From Bradyrhizobium sp. LHD-71 (GTDB taxonomy: Bacteria; Pseudomonadota; Alphaproteobacteria; Rhizobiales; Xanthobacteraceae), in the NCBI RefSeq assembly GCF_031157255.1, contig NZ_JAVIFX010000007.1:186001-250000 (forward strand): a DNA stretch of 64,000 nucleotides, read 5' to 3'. The notes beneath the pieces were generated by a model that saw nothing but the letters and a program-made list of their open reading frames with translations, did no database searches and was not told the origin of the DNA. The position numbers and the translations under genes were made by a program. Of this stretch, positions 27,176 to 35,654 are shown one piece after another (position 1 is the first letter of the stretch; each line of letters opens with the position of its first letter).

Positions 27176-27749
27176 GCGAGGGAACAGCTCTCACCTGTTC
27201 CTGGGATGATTGAGCCACCCGTGGACCGAACCGCCGTATCACTTCGCGATCGAGCTTCGATCCGCATTGCATCAAGGCAATCTTCAGCTCCTTTTCGACC
27301 TGCCGCTGCGACAGGCCCAATTCCGTTGCGATATCGCACAACCGTTCGCCCGCCAGACGGGACGCGAAGACGATGTAGCGTCGCCGCGGAGTGAGGTCTT
27401 CGAATGCCTGCTGCAGCGCCGCGATCGCCTCGCGCCCTTCGAGAACCTGCAGCGGATCCGGAGCGTTATCGACGAGACCGACGGCGGCGTCGAGGTCAGA
27501 AAGACTTGTCCACCGCCGGCCGCGGCGAAAGCCCATTCTTGCGATGTTGGTGGCGATTGTCAGCAGATAGTGCTTGGGACTGGTGACCGGGCCGATGCCC
27601 GTGGGACGCTGCAGGTGCAGATAGGTTTCTTGCAGCACGTCGCCCGCCAGATCTTCCGATCCCAGGCGGCGTGCAAGCAGCCGCTTAAGCTCGTCATATT
27701 GGCCGATGAGCAATTGGCGCAACGTCGTCGCGTTCGCGAGTTCATTCAT
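27156..27749 (-). CDS. FecI-type ECF RNA polymerase sigma factor (second of the locus)
   Basis: A 197-residue ECF sigma factor. Region 2 includes DELKRLLARRLGSEDLAGDV with LQETYLHL, and SPKHYLLTIATNIARMGFRR. Region 4 includes FEDLTPRRRYIVFASRLAGE and LCDIATELGLSQRQVEKELK, a helix-turn-helix for the -35 element. FecI-type factors are activated when FecR receives a signal from the STN domain of a TonB-dependent receptor. Here no receptor is present, but an STN-domain gene (27742-28494) overlaps this gene by 8 bp. Its position in the middle of a long array, directly before FecR and the exoprotein, suggests internal positive control of exoprotein expression. Confidence 0.92.
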   Translation of the reverse strand: MNELANATTLRQLLIGQYDELKRLLARRLGSEDLAGDVLQETYLHLQRPTGIGPVTSPKHYLLTIATNIARMGFRRGRRWTSLSDLDAAVGLVDNAPDPLQVLEGREAIAALQQAFEDLTPRRRYIVFASRLAGERLCDIATELGLSQRQVEKELKIALMQCGSKLDREVIRRFGPRVAQSSQEQVRAVPSHEGCDD

Positions 27750-28494
27750 GAACGGACGCCCGAGCTGGATTCGAGCTGGCGGCGCAGTCGGCTGCGAGGA
27801 CCGTATTTTGCGGCAGGATCATGAGCGTGACGGGCTGCGGCATGTTCAGCGGTGGAGGCGCTGCGATAACAAAATTGCGCAGGGCCGATGCATAGGACCG
27901 GTCCCGCTCCTCAGATCCGGTCGAAGAGACAAGCTCGGTGCGGACCACGAGCCCGGATGGAGCGATCCAAAGCCGAACGAGGAGTTCTGCCGGATGGGTT
28001 TGCATACCGGAGGTCCGGCAGAACATTCCGCGCAGGCTTGACTGAATCAGCGCGAAATATGGGACGAAGGTTTCGGACTTGCTTTTGATAGCCTTGAGAG
28101 CTGCGCGGCCCGCCTGTTTTGGCTGCGGCAAGATCGTCGCGGTACCTGCAGCAAAAGACTCAGAATGAAGTCCACTTCCTCCCAGCAAGATGTTCAGCGC
28201 CAGGTCGGGCGGATATGCGCCACGAACCTCCTTGGACCGAAGACCGGCGATCACACTGCTCTCATAAAAGAGTTCGATTCCAGCAATCGTCCCATAGCTC
28301 TTCAGAGCCGACATCAGCGGTTGCGCAGGGACATCAAACTCAATGGACTTATTGGCGTACGGTGCGGGCTGAGCCGAGAGCGCGCACGGGAAAAGCATGA
28401 CGACAAAGACGATGCTGAGAAACGGCGCACGGCGGCGGCGCCCACGCGACACCCACAAGCGCTCCGGCGCGTCATATCTCAATCGCTGGTCCAT
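27742..28494 (-). CDS. Secreted STN-domain protein with TonB-C-like C-terminus
   Basis: A 250-residue exported protein with a signal segment (APFLSIVFVVMLFPCALSAQ, residues 23-42). The STN domain follows: EFDVPAQPLMSALKSYGTIA, LFYESSVIAGLRSKEVRGAY, LALNILLGGSGLH. After a short linker the C-terminal part is TonB-C-like: AELLVRLWIAPSGLVVRTEL, SSTGSEERDRSYASALRNFV, NMPQPVTLMILPQ. It is paralogous to the protein at 11529-12308 across its whole length. No beta-barrel is attached, so it cannot be a TonB-dependent receptor. It overlaps the sigma gene, so it is a good candidate for the periplasmic signal input to FecR at 26126-27175. Confidence 0.82.
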   Translation of the reverse strand: MDQRLRYDAPERLWVSRGRRRRAPFLSIVFVVMLFPCALSAQPAPYANKSIEFDVPAQPLMSALKSYGTIAGIELFYESSVIAGLRSKEVRGAYPPDLALNILLGGSGLHSESFAAGTATILPQPKQAGRAALKAIKSKSETFVPYFALIQSSLRGMFCRTSGMQTHPAELLVRLWIAPSGLVVRTELVSSTGSEERDRSYASALRNFVIAAPPPLNMPQPVTLMILPQNTVLAADCAASSNPARASVHE

Positions 28495-28506
28495 CCACGG
28501 ACGCCA

Positions 28507-29334
28507 TCATCGCATGGGGACTTTCAGAACCGTGACGCGAAACGCGATCTGGCTCAGCTTGTTGTTGATGGCCGCAAGGTTGGGGCCGCCGCGCGATCCC
28601 GCCAAACACCTGCCCGAACAGCGGCCATCACCGGCCGGTCGACCGAACGTCGCGATCGGCACAGCACCGGCGACCGCAAAGCCGCGGGACGCGAGCCGCG
28701 CCCGAACTTTCAGGCAGTAGTCGACGGAAAGGTGCGAGAAACGGCTCTCGCCATGGCCGGCACGATACTTCATGACCGCCGTGCAAAGGTCACGGCCGGC
28801 CAGCCGCCACGCCTGAGCAAGATAAGTCACGCCGTAGCGAATGTTCGTGTCGGCCGCTGCAAGTTCATCCAGCGAGCCAGCAAAGCCCATCATCCGCGCT
28901 GTTGATGGGAGGACCTGCATCAAGCCGATTTCTCCGTCAGCGCCAATCGCGCGCGCGTTGAAGCCGCTTTCCGTGTGGACGACGGCCTCAGCGATTTCCG
29001 CCGGCAATCCGTGCCGCTTGGCCTCCCGTTCGATCGTCGCCAGGATCTCCGCGCGGCTCGTGGGCTCGCGCGCTCGCAAAGGTCGACCGCCACGCGGCGG
29101 AGGTTCGAGCTCCGGTGCGGTCAAGTTTGGCGTTCCGCCCTCCGACTTGACAGCTTCGGAGTCTTCCGTGGTTCTTGTCGGCCGGCTCGCTTCAGCTCGA
29201 AAATCCGGCTCGGCCCATGCGGTCCCCGCCTGTCCAAGTCCACCGACGGAGGAGGCGATCACAAGGCCACCGATTGCTGCGACCCGTCGAAACCGCAAAC
29301 GGCCGACAGCCAGCAGAGCGTTGAGGAAGTCCAT
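28507..29334 (-). CDS. Exported lytic transglycosylase (SLT/LysM-less goose-type fold)
   Basis: A 275-residue exported muramidase. A signal segment (residues about 20-41) and a low-complexity linker precede an SLT domain from about residue 95. Catalytic Glu122 is in AVVHTESGFNARAIGADGE, followed by GLMQVLPSTARMMGF, ADTNIRYGVTYLAQAWR and VMKYRAGHGESRF, all signature elements of the family. It cleaves the glycan strands of peptidoglycan. Such enzymes are often encoded with large envelope machines to open the wall for assembly, which fits its position in this secretion locus, between a short TonB-C-like gene and an STN gene with 12-bp gaps on each side. Confidence 0.92.
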   Translation of the reverse strand: MDFLNALLAVGRLRFRRVAAIGGLVIASSVGGLGQAGTAWAEPDFRAEASRPTRTTEDSEAVKSEGGTPNLTAPELEPPPRGGRPLRAREPTSRAEILATIEREAKRHGLPAEIAEAVVHTESGFNARAIGADGEIGLMQVLPSTARMMGFAGSLDELAAADTNIRYGVTYLAQAWRLAGRDLCTAVMKYRAGHGESRFSHLSVDYCLKVRARLASRGFAVAGAVPIATFGRPAGDGRCSGRCLAGSRGGPNLAAINNKLSQIAFRVTVLKVPMR

Positions 29335-29346
29335 CCCGGCCTCGTC

Positions 29347-29853
29347 TCACTCCGCGCGGCCGAGTGACAGCCTCAGATGCACCGGTTGCAACATCCCCTG
29401 TGGCGGCACGGCTCGCACGTCGCTTCCGATCATGATTCCGCGCAACCTGCCGGCAAGCTCGGCCTCGAGTCCTGGAACCTCGAGCCGCTCGACCGCACCC
29501 AGCGAGCTGACCCATATCCGCGCCACGACATCCGGTGCTTTGGCGTCGATCGCCGCCTGGTCCTCGAGCAGACGATGGAATTGGCGAACCGGCGCTTCAT
29601 CGTCTGACAGTCTTTCGCGCAATCGCAGTTGCACCCGCTCGGCGAAGTCTCGCCACGCGACGGGTGCACCACCTGACGCCTGATAGTCACCCGCTTCTGC
29701 CGAACTCGATATCGGAAGGGTTGCCGTGCCCGTGCCGACCGCGAGGCCAAGGAATCCAGCCAGCGTGCAGTAAGAAAGTTTCAAGCGCGACCGTAAGCTT
29801 CTCCGCTGACGTTGTCCTTCTCCGGCCGTGACAGCCATGACCATCGCCCCCAA
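29347..29853 (-). CDS. Short secreted TonB-C-like protein
   Basis: A 168-residue protein with an exported N-terminus (LSYCTLAGFLGLAVGTGTAT). The mature part starts with a helical segment (AWRDFAERVQLRLRERLSDD) and ends in a TonB-C-like module: VVARIWVSSLGAVERLEVPG, then VPPQGMLQPVHLRLSLGRAE. It is a paralogue of the protein at 13082-13534, sharing the order helix, RxWV-x-G, and terminal MLQP-LRxSL. There is no transmembrane anchor besides the signal sequence and no proline spacer. Its role is unknown; it may bind the same periplasmic partner as the TonB proteins and modulate them. Confidence 0.75.
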   Translation of the reverse strand: MGAMVMAVTAGEGQRQRRSLRSRLKLSYCTLAGFLGLAVGTGTATLPISSSAEAGDYQASGGAPVAWRDFAERVQLRLRERLSDDEAPVRQFHRLLEDQAAIDAKAPDVVARIWVSSLGAVERLEVPGLEAELAGRLRGIMIGSDVRAVPPQGMLQPVHLRLSLGRAE

Positions 29854-29887
29854 TCAGATCTGTCGATACGTGTCTGCGATATCCACT

Positions 29888-30508
29888 TTATGACGCAGCG
29901 GCCTCGGCGACCGGCGTCGATACGACTGGAGCCACCGGTTCGGCCGGGCTCTGCACGCTCGCAGCGGGGGGATTCGCAGCAGGATCGATCGTCGGCATGA
30001 GCTTGCCGAGTTCTTCGCGCAGCCAGGGGATCAGTTGCTGCACCAGGCCATCCCAAAGGTCGACTTGCGTCCGCAATTGGCGACGCGTGACACCGCCTGC
30101 AACAGAAACGTCCATGCAGAAGACAAGGAAGTCGAGCGGAGCGGCCGACTGGTCGAGCACGACGCGATCGAGAAACAGGCGACCGAACCGATGCGTCTTG
30201 TTCCAGCGATTGACCAGATCGAGCGGCAGCGCGCCGCGAACGGAGAAGAGAGCCACGAAGCTGAGGTCGATGAACTGGCCGGCTCTGCCTAATAGATTGC
30301 TGCCCGGCCGAATATCGAATGCAAGGCCATTGGTTGCAGACCGCAGGAACGTTACCGACCCTTCTGTCAGCGTTTCCACACGGTAGCCTGCGCCCTGCAA
30401 CAGGGTGCGCAGGACATCCAGATCCAGATGCATTACAACCGCAGCGTCGTCGCCGCTCGTTGCGACCTCAGCCTGGCGAGGCATGCTGCCGTTCGCTTTG
30501 TTGGACAT
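29888..30508 (-). CDS. YbjN domain-containing protein
   Basis: About 206 residues with a YbjN-type fold: LDVLRTLLQGAGYRVETLTE at the start, LAFDIRPGSNLLGRAGQFID, and the family-typical LPLDLVNRWNKTHRFGRLFL followed by LDFLVFCMDVSVAGGVTRRQ. YbjN proteins resemble secretion chaperones in fold and are poorly characterised; E. coli YbjN affects motility and adhesion. No signal peptide is seen, so the protein is probably cytoplasmic. An Ala/Pro tail ends it. I chose the ATG at 30508, with GGAG upstream. It follows a divergent YbjN-like gene by 11 bp. A chaperone role for the exoprotein is possible but unproven. Confidence 0.8.
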   Translation of the reverse strand: MSNKANGSMPRQAEVATSGDDAAVVMHLDLDVLRTLLQGAGYRVETLTEGSVTFLRSATNGLAFDIRPGSNLLGRAGQFIDLSFVALFSVRGALPLDLVNRWNKTHRFGRLFLDRVVLDQSAAPLDFLVFCMDVSVAGGVTRRQLRTQVDLWDGLVQQLIPWLREELGKLMPTIDPAANPPAASVQSPAEPVAPVVSTPVAEAAAS

Positions 30509-30519
30509 GATCACTCCGA

Positions 30520-31218
30520 TTATTGACTGTTGATGATAAGGGCGCCGCGTTCCGCGGTCGCCTGTGGATGAGGAAGGCGAGGCTGCGAACGAGCGGTAAC
30601 CACGCCCGCTGCGCCAAGGGTCAATAGCTCGGGCAGAACCATGCTTGCCAGCTCGTCGCAGATGACGAGCCTGATCGCGCGCGCTTCGGACGTCATTTCA
30701 GGGACCGCCCCATCCGCTCGGATTAACCCGCTCCGACCGGCCGCAACATCGCCGACAACTTTGACATCCACATGAACGACAGGGCCCGACGCTTGCGTCG
30801 GACACTTGCTCACACGAAGGCCATGGAGGGTTTCCTTTGCATCCGCGACCAGCAATTGCATCATCGCCAGACAAGCCCCGCCCTCCCGTTGCACGAAGCT
30901 GCTGCTGATGTCTCCGCAGAGAGTAAATACGGCGTCAATGCGAATGGCTCGCACGCATTGATGATCAACCGAAAAAGTCCTGGTGATACGCCAGCGTCGC
31001 AAGCGATCCGAGCCAAGGTCACCGCCGACGTCGATTTCAACGTCGAGGGTTGCCACGGTGGTGTCGGCGGCACCGTCCACCCGCCCTCCGAAGCGGAGCG
31101 CCATGACAACCTGGTTCGACCGCACTGTCGCGCGCGAATTGACGTCGACCGCGCTCACCTCGTAGCCAAGCCGCTGCAGTTCCGTGAGGACACTGTCAAT
31201 AGCAGTTGCAGAAGACAT
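30520..31218 (-). CDS. Divergent YbjN-like protein, function unknown
   Basis: A 232-residue protein without a signal peptide. The start (DSVLTELQRLGYEVSAVDVN) and the block SDRLRRWRITRTFSVDHQ resemble the corresponding parts of the neighbouring YbjN protein (VLRTLLQGAGYRVE and DLVNRWNKTHRFGRLF), so I infer a distant paralogue. The remainder, including CLAMMQLLVADAKETLHGL and VICDELASMVLPELLTLGAA, is not recognised. It lies between the parvulin gene (29 bp) and the YbjN gene (11 bp), within the secretion array. A tandem pair of related cytoplasmic proteins could form a heterodimeric chaperone, which is speculation. Confidence 0.6.
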   Translation of the reverse strand: MSSATAIDSVLTELQRLGYEVSAVDVNSRATVRSNQVVMALRFGGRVDGAADTTVATLDVEIDVGGDLGSDRLRRWRITRTFSVDHQCVRAIRIDAVFTLCGDISSSFVQREGGACLAMMQLLVADAKETLHGLRVSKCPTQASGPVVHVDVKVVGDVAAGRSGLIRADGAVPEMTSEARAIRLVICDELASMVLPELLTLGAAGVVTARSQPRLPHPQATAERGALIINSQ

Positions 31219-31247
31219 CGTGCGACAGACCTTGGGTTACAGCCGGT

Positions 31248-32333
31248 TTAGCGCGAAGGACTCGCATCGGATTGCTTCAACGCCTTGGTCAGCGCGATCT
31301 CATTGATCGCCGGCGGGCTTTCTTCGAGTTTGCGCGCGACATAGGCGCGCCGGATCGCGTCAGCACGCTGCGCCCGAAGCTGCTGGACGATCGCGTCACG
31401 AACCTCCGTCAGCGGACGCGTGTAGGCGGCTTTGGTCTCCATGAGCTTGACGATATGCCAGCCGTCATCGAGCTTCATCGGCTCGCTGACGGCATTGTCG
31501 GCAAGGCCCATGACCTGCGCCTTGATTTCCGGTCGGATCTGATTTTCGGCAACCCAGCCGAGCTCTCCGCCCCTCTCGCCTGTCTCACGGTGATCCGATG
31601 CTTCCTTCGCAACCGCGGCGAAATCGGCTTTTGACTGCTTCAGCTTGCTTTGGATGTCGGCGAGCTTCTTGCGGGCCTTTTCGTCTGTGTCCTTGTCTGC
31701 GCCAGCCGGCAACGAAACGAAGATCTGCGAGATCCGGAACTGCCGCGGCACGAGGAAAGCGGTCTTGTTGCTCTCGTAGGCCTTCTGGACCTCAGACTCC
31801 TCCGGATAGGTCTTCGGTGGCGTTGAAACGGCCTGCAGGTAGGACTCGACGATCGTCGCGTCCCTCACCTGTTCGAGTCGAGCCGCGACTGCGGCTTGCT
31901 CGTGCCACTTCTTCGACTCGGCCTCCTTCAGCACGAGTTCGTTGGCCAGCATCAAACGTACGGCCTGGCTGAGCAGGGCAGGATCGCGCTCAATGGCAAC
32001 CTGCTCCCGCGCGCCCAGAGCGCCAATGAAGTTGCGCACTTCGGTCGCGCTCACATCCCGACCAGCGACGCGCGCGACGATTTCGTCATTCGCGCGTGAT
32101 GCGCCGGATGTCGTCGTGCGCGCCGCCGGCGCCGCGGCCGTTGGAGGTGTCGGCCGTGCGGGAGCTGACGCAGGCGCCTGTTGCTTGGCCGAAGGCTGCT
32201 TCACTGGTGGCTGTTGCAACTGAACCTGCGCAAAGCTTGCCGAGCATGCGAGTACGCTGGTCAGAACAGCGCCGATGATCGGCCGGGCTGTTCGGGGGTT
32301 TGGCATGATGCGGTAGCGTTGAGTTCTGTTCAT
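31248..32333 (-). CDS. Periplasmic parvulin-type peptidyl-prolyl isomerase (PpiC/SurA-like)
   Basis: A 361-residue exported foldase. A signal peptide (GAVLTSVLACSASFA-QVQ) is followed by a Gln/Pro/Ala-rich linker, a SurA-N-like helical chaperone part (ARVAGRDVSATEVRNFIGAL, LANELVLKEAESKKWHEQAA), and a rotamase domain with FRISQIFVSLPAGADK, ETGERGGELGWVAENQIRPE and VSEPMKLDDGWHIVKLMETK. It helps fold or keep competent outer-membrane and secreted proteins in the periplasm. Parvulins assist FHA in other two-partner systems (Par27 in Bordetella), so its presence here fits. The start at 32333 has a GAGG site six bases upstream; it follows the coiled-coil gene by 7 bp. Confidence 0.93.
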   Translation of the reverse strand: MNRTQRYRIMPNPRTARPIIGAVLTSVLACSASFAQVQLQQPPVKQPSAKQQAPASAPARPTPPTAAAPAARTTTSGASRANDEIVARVAGRDVSATEVRNFIGALGAREQVAIERDPALLSQAVRLMLANELVLKEAESKKWHEQAAVAARLEQVRDATIVESYLQAVSTPPKTYPEESEVQKAYESNKTAFLVPRQFRISQIFVSLPAGADKDTDEKARKKLADIQSKLKQSKADFAAVAKEASDHRETGERGGELGWVAENQIRPEIKAQVMGLADNAVSEPMKLDDGWHIVKLMETKAAYTRPLTEVRDAIVQQLRAQRADAIRRAYVARKLEESPPAINEIALTKALKQSDASPSR

Positions 32334-32340
32334 TTCGGCC

Positions 32341-32937
32341 TCACGGATCTACTTTCTGATTGAGAACCTTGTCGCCATAGTCCTGCAAGAGGCTTTGGAC
32401 CTTCACCCGTCCCAAGCCGGTGAGAGGTTCGCTTGCAACGAAGGCATCGCCCAGCGTGACGCTCTCGTATTGCGCGAGGAGATCTCGCCCAACTTTCACG
32501 AGTTCCTGGTTCTTCAGGGTGCAATTGCGCGTGCTGGCCTTGAATGCCTTGGACTCGGCCTCGAACTTTGCCCGTTCGGAGTCCTTGGTCCGCGCGACAG
32601 TCGCTGCCTCCGCATAGGCCTCTTTCCACTTTTCAAGCGTCTGGTTGCGTTCCTCCAACCGGTCATTGAACTCGCGCACGGCCTGGCGATAGTCGACCTC
32701 CGCCTTCTTCGCCTGAGCTTTGGCCTCGTTCACCTCGCTCTTGAGCGCATCGCGAGCCCGCGTCGTCTCGGCAAGCTGTGCCTGCAGAGACGTACGTTGG
32801 TCTTCGAGGGCGCGCACCTGCGCGGTGGCGCTGCGCAGCGCCTCGCGCAAGCGATCGGTTTCCGATTGGGCAGACGCCTCCACGGACGTGAAGACAACCC
32901 CGACGACAGACACGACGACAAATATACGGTTGAACAT
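32341..32937 (-). CDS. Periplasmic coiled-coil protein, function unknown
   Basis: A 198-residue protein. A signal peptide (MFNRIFVVVSVVGVVFTSVE, cleaved near ASA-QSE) precedes a long heptad-rich coiled coil (about 25-135: RLREALRSATAQVRALEDQ and on), then a small C-terminal domain with a single Cys (RNCTLKNQELVKVGRDLLAQ) and EPLTGLGRVKVQSLLQDYGD. I chose the ATG at 32937, one base after the porin stop codon; an upstream start would overlap the porin gene. The family has no clear named function that I can recall. Adjacency to a porin and a parvulin suggests a periplasmic assembly or scaffolding role. Confidence 0.8.
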   Translation of the reverse strand: MFNRIFVVVSVVGVVFTSVEASAQSETDRLREALRSATAQVRALEDQRTSLQAQLAETTRARDALKSEVNEAKAQAKKAEVDYRQAVREFNDRLEERNQTLEKWKEAYAEAATVARTKDSERAKFEAESKAFKASTRNCTLKNQELVKVGRDLLAQYESVTLGDAFVASEPLTGLGRVKVQSLLQDYGDKVLNQKVDP

Positions 32938-32938
32938 A

Positions 32939-34795
32939 TCAGAACTTCGCGTTGAGATCGAGTTGGAAGATGTCGACCGCATAGGGCGCACCGTCGATCG
33001 CGTTGGCGCTCAGCCAGCGCGCCGAGGCCCAGACGTTCTTCGCCAGGGCGACATTGCTGCCGACGAAGTACCCTTTCAGGTTGGTTCCGCCGAGACCGAA
33101 GTCGCTATCGGCGAAGGCATCCATGACGGCGTCGGACTCCAGGTACTTGTAACCGACATGGACATTCCAATCGCCGAACTGATTGAGCTTCGTGTGCCCA
33201 ACCGTGACACGCGTCAGCCATCCCAGGTTGCCGCCACTGAACGGGCCCGGCAGTTGGCCTGGAATGAGATCAGGAGCCAGATTGTTGACGGCAACGGCTG
33301 CGACTGCAGCCCGATCGAAGGCCGAATTCCATACGAACTCACCGTCTGCAACGATGTGGATCGGATCGAAGTGGGCGAAGTCGAAGCGAGCGGAAGCGAC
33401 GACGGGCCGAAACTCGCTCGCCAATCCAAAATATTGCGGCATGGGATACAGGAAGTCCCCCGGCGGCGGAATGATATCTCGCAAAGCCATGTAGGTGTTA
33501 CCCTTCTGCGCAAAAGACGGCCGCAGGTGGTCGGTGTCGCACGCAGGCGCGACCGACACGTCGCAGGGGCTCGAGAGTTGCCCGCGGACGTTGCTGTAAT
33601 CGAAATAGGACACAGCGAAGGTGACATCGACGAGAGGTGCGGCGCGCCATTGGAAGCCAAGCTGGGCGCCGAACAGATACTTGTCTTCGCTCTTGAACTT
33701 TACGAGGTCCCTGCTCGAGAAATCGAGGCTGGTGTTGAAGATGGGAAACGCACCGGCGACCAGGAACGGAGCAAAGCCCGACCACACCTCGTGCTGGGCC
33801 TGCACGGCGACGCCATCGAAGCCGAGATCCGTATCCCACACGAGCTCGGTCGGCGACCAGAACGGATTGTCGAAGCGGCCGATATTGAAGGTGAGCGAGC
33901 TCGGTCCGAAGCCGTTGTAGGCCGCGAAATCGGTGAAATATGGATACTTGAACGGCTCGAACTTGACGTAGGCGCGGTCGAGCCACAGCGCGTATTTGGA
34001 GAAGTTGCCGCCTGATCCTCCGAGCGTCTGATTCGTCGAGACCGGCGAGCTATCCGATCCGGTGCCGATACGTAGGCCGGCCGTGAACCCTTCGTAGAGG
34101 TCCGCATCCAGGCCAAGTCGCGCGCGAAGGCGGGTGCGATTGCGGTCCTTCGTCGTATTGTAGAGCGGCGGATCTCCTTGCTCCAGGTCAGACACGTCAT
34201 ATGGCGAGCCGGTGTTGATCGTGTTGAAATCGACGATCTGACCTGTGGAATTGAACCCGCCCTTCGGATACCAGATGCCTTCCCAGCGAGCGCGGACGTC
34301 GCCGGAGAAACGGATCCGCGAGGCCCACTCGGGATAGGTCCCTGGCGATGCCCAGCCTTCCGCCTTGGCCTGGGACATCACCTCCTTGCGAAGATCCTCA
34401 CGCAACTGCCGCTTGACCACCTCAGGCACATAGGTCACGCGCTTGCTGCCAGGCGGCGATGCGGCCGCAGCTGCGGCCGTTGCGGCCTTCGCCGCATCAT
34501 CAGCCTTGACGGTGGCATCGCGGGCTGCTTCGCGCGCGACATAGGCTTCATCTTCCGCCTGCTTGATCAGCGCGCCAGCCTGCTCCTCATTGAGGACACC
34601 TTGCTGCACCAGCAGATTGACGAGATTGACCGTGGCGTTGGAGGATGCAGGCTTCTTGCGCGAAACAGTCGGCCGGTCGTCCTGCGCGAATGCAGATCCC
34701 ACCAGGACAGACGGCATAGCAACCATCAACGCAAGAAGCGACACAGAGAAAGCCGGAGCCTTCGACCGATTGGCGTAAGTAGATCTCTTTGACAT
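32939..34795 (-). CDS. Putative outer-membrane porin with N-terminal coiled segment
   Basis: About 618 residues. A signal peptide (APAFSVSLLALMVAMPSVLV, cleaved near AFA-QDD) is followed by a helical segment (NLLVQQGVLNEEQAGALIKQ, then Ala-rich) and a C-terminal beta-barrel with alternating aromatic strands: ASRIRFSGDVRARWEGIWY, NRTRLRARLGLDADLYEGFT, LWLDRAYVKFEPF, and a last strand ending DIFQLDLNAKF with terminal Phe. This matches the putative-porin (Porin_5) type. I chose the ATG at 34795 because GGGGA lies just upstream. It could be an outer-membrane pore or a partner of the TonB/ExbBD system; it lacks a TonB-box and plug domain, so it is not a TonB-dependent receptor. Confidence 0.85.
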   Translation of the reverse strand: MSKRSTYANRSKAPAFSVSLLALMVAMPSVLVGSAFAQDDRPTVSRKKPASSNATVNLVNLLVQQGVLNEEQAGALIKQAEDEAYVAREAARDATVKADDAAKAATAAAAAASPPGSKRVTYVPEVVKRQLREDLRKEVMSQAKAEGWASPGTYPEWASRIRFSGDVRARWEGIWYPKGGFNSTGQIVDFNTINTGSPYDVSDLEQGDPPLYNTTKDRNRTRLRARLGLDADLYEGFTAGLRIGTGSDSSPVSTNQTLGGSGGNFSKYALWLDRAYVKFEPFKYPYFTDFAAYNGFGPSSLTFNIGRFDNPFWSPTELVWDTDLGFDGVAVQAQHEVWSGFAPFLVAGAFPIFNTSLDFSSRDLVKFKSEDKYLFGAQLGFQWRAAPLVDVTFAVSYFDYSNVRGQLSSPCDVSVAPACDTDHLRPSFAQKGNTYMALRDIIPPPGDFLYPMPQYFGLASEFRPVVASARFDFAHFDPIHIVADGEFVWNSAFDRAAVAAVAVNNLAPDLIPGQLPGPFSGGNLGWLTRVTVGHTKLNQFGDWNVHVGYKYLESDAVMDAFADSDFGLGGTNLKGYFVGSNVALAKNVWASARWLSANAIDGAPYAVDIFQLDLNAKF

Positions 34796-34868
34796 TATTC
34801 CCCAGCTCACTTCTCACTCTGACAGTTTCCGTTCGCAGACTTCGCGATCAGATGACGTGGTTCTTCTT

Positions 34869-35654
34869 TCAACTCGGCCGCCGCAGCGTGATGCGCGTGA
34901 CGATCGGCATCGGCATGTCGCTCGGCGGCCGATCACGCAGTGCAAGACTCGCAAGAACCTCACCGCGAATGACCGCGTCGATCTCGGCATCGGCAGTGGA
35001 GGAGACGATCTGCACGCGGGTGACTCGGCCCGTTGCATCGGCCCATAGACGCACCTCCACCCGCGCAACGCTGTTGCGTGTCTTCGGGTGAGCACGCACT
35101 GCCGCCTCGATCTGCTGCTGCACCATCGCCGCGTAGTAGCCCCATTTGCTTCCACCGCCCCCGCCACCACCCAGCAGGCCGCGGCCACCTGGGCGACCCG
35201 CGAGATTGAAGTTGTCGCCCGGCCCCTCGGCGGCCTGGTCGAGACCCAGCGGGCCAGGCGGCGGTTCGTCGCTCGGTGCGTCCGGCGGCGCATCCTTCGG
35301 CTCCTCGACCTTCGCCTCCTCCTTGATCTCCGGCTCGGTGATCGGCTGCTGCTCGATCATTTCCGGCTCCGGCAGCTTCTGCTCCGGGGGCGGCGGTGGA
35401 GGTGGTGGCGGCGGCGGGACCACATTGACAATGGTGAAGTCCTGAACCTTGCGCGGCGGCGGCGCGTCATCGCCGATCACGAAAAAGATGACCAGGACCG
35501 CGACCAGTGCAACGCCACCGACACCAGCACCCGTCGCTGCGCCGTATCGGCGCGCGAACCGTCGCAACGCTGACGCCTCCTGCTCCATATCCTGATCGCC
35601 TGGAGCTAGCTTGAAGTCCGGGTTATCCCTGCGACGGCGGTCCGCTGCCCTCAT
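34869..35654 (-). CDS. tonB: TonB energy transducer
   Basis: A 261-residue TonB-type protein with a membrane anchor (AATGAGVGGVALVAVLVIFF, residues about 39-58), a proline run of 11 followed by a Pro/Glu/Lys-rich spacer (about 80-145), a Gly-rich hinge (GGRGLLGGGGGGGSKWG), and a C-terminal domain (YYAAMVQQQIEAAVRAHPKT, VEVRLWADATGRVTRVQIVS). With ExbB and ExbD just upstream it should form a proton-driven complex. Its start overlaps the stop of the preceding gene (ATGA). In the C-terminal domain, RLWADATG and SSTADAEIDAVI resemble the same positions in the STN proteins of this locus, so the TonB-C-like modules look related. No TonB-dependent receptor is encoded nearby, so the partner is unknown. 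Confidence 0.92.
   Translation of the reverse strand: MRAADRRRRDNPDFKLAPGDQDMEQEASALRRFARRYGAATGAGVGGVALVAVLVIFFVIGDDAPPPRKVQDFTIVNVVPPPPPPPPPPPEQKLPEPEMIEQQPITEPEIKEEAKVEEPKDAPPDAPSDEPPPGPLGLDQAAEGPGDNFNLAGRPGGRGLLGGGGGGGSKWGYYAAMVQQQIEAAVRAHPKTRNSVARVEVRLWADATGRVTRVQIVSSTADAEIDAVIRGEVLASLALRDRPPSDMPMPIVTRITLRRPS

Noticed and set aside
32939-34795. Porin-like gene considered as a missing TonB-dependent receptor
   Set aside because: It has no plug domain or TonB box; the N-terminus is a short helical segment and the barrel is of porin type.
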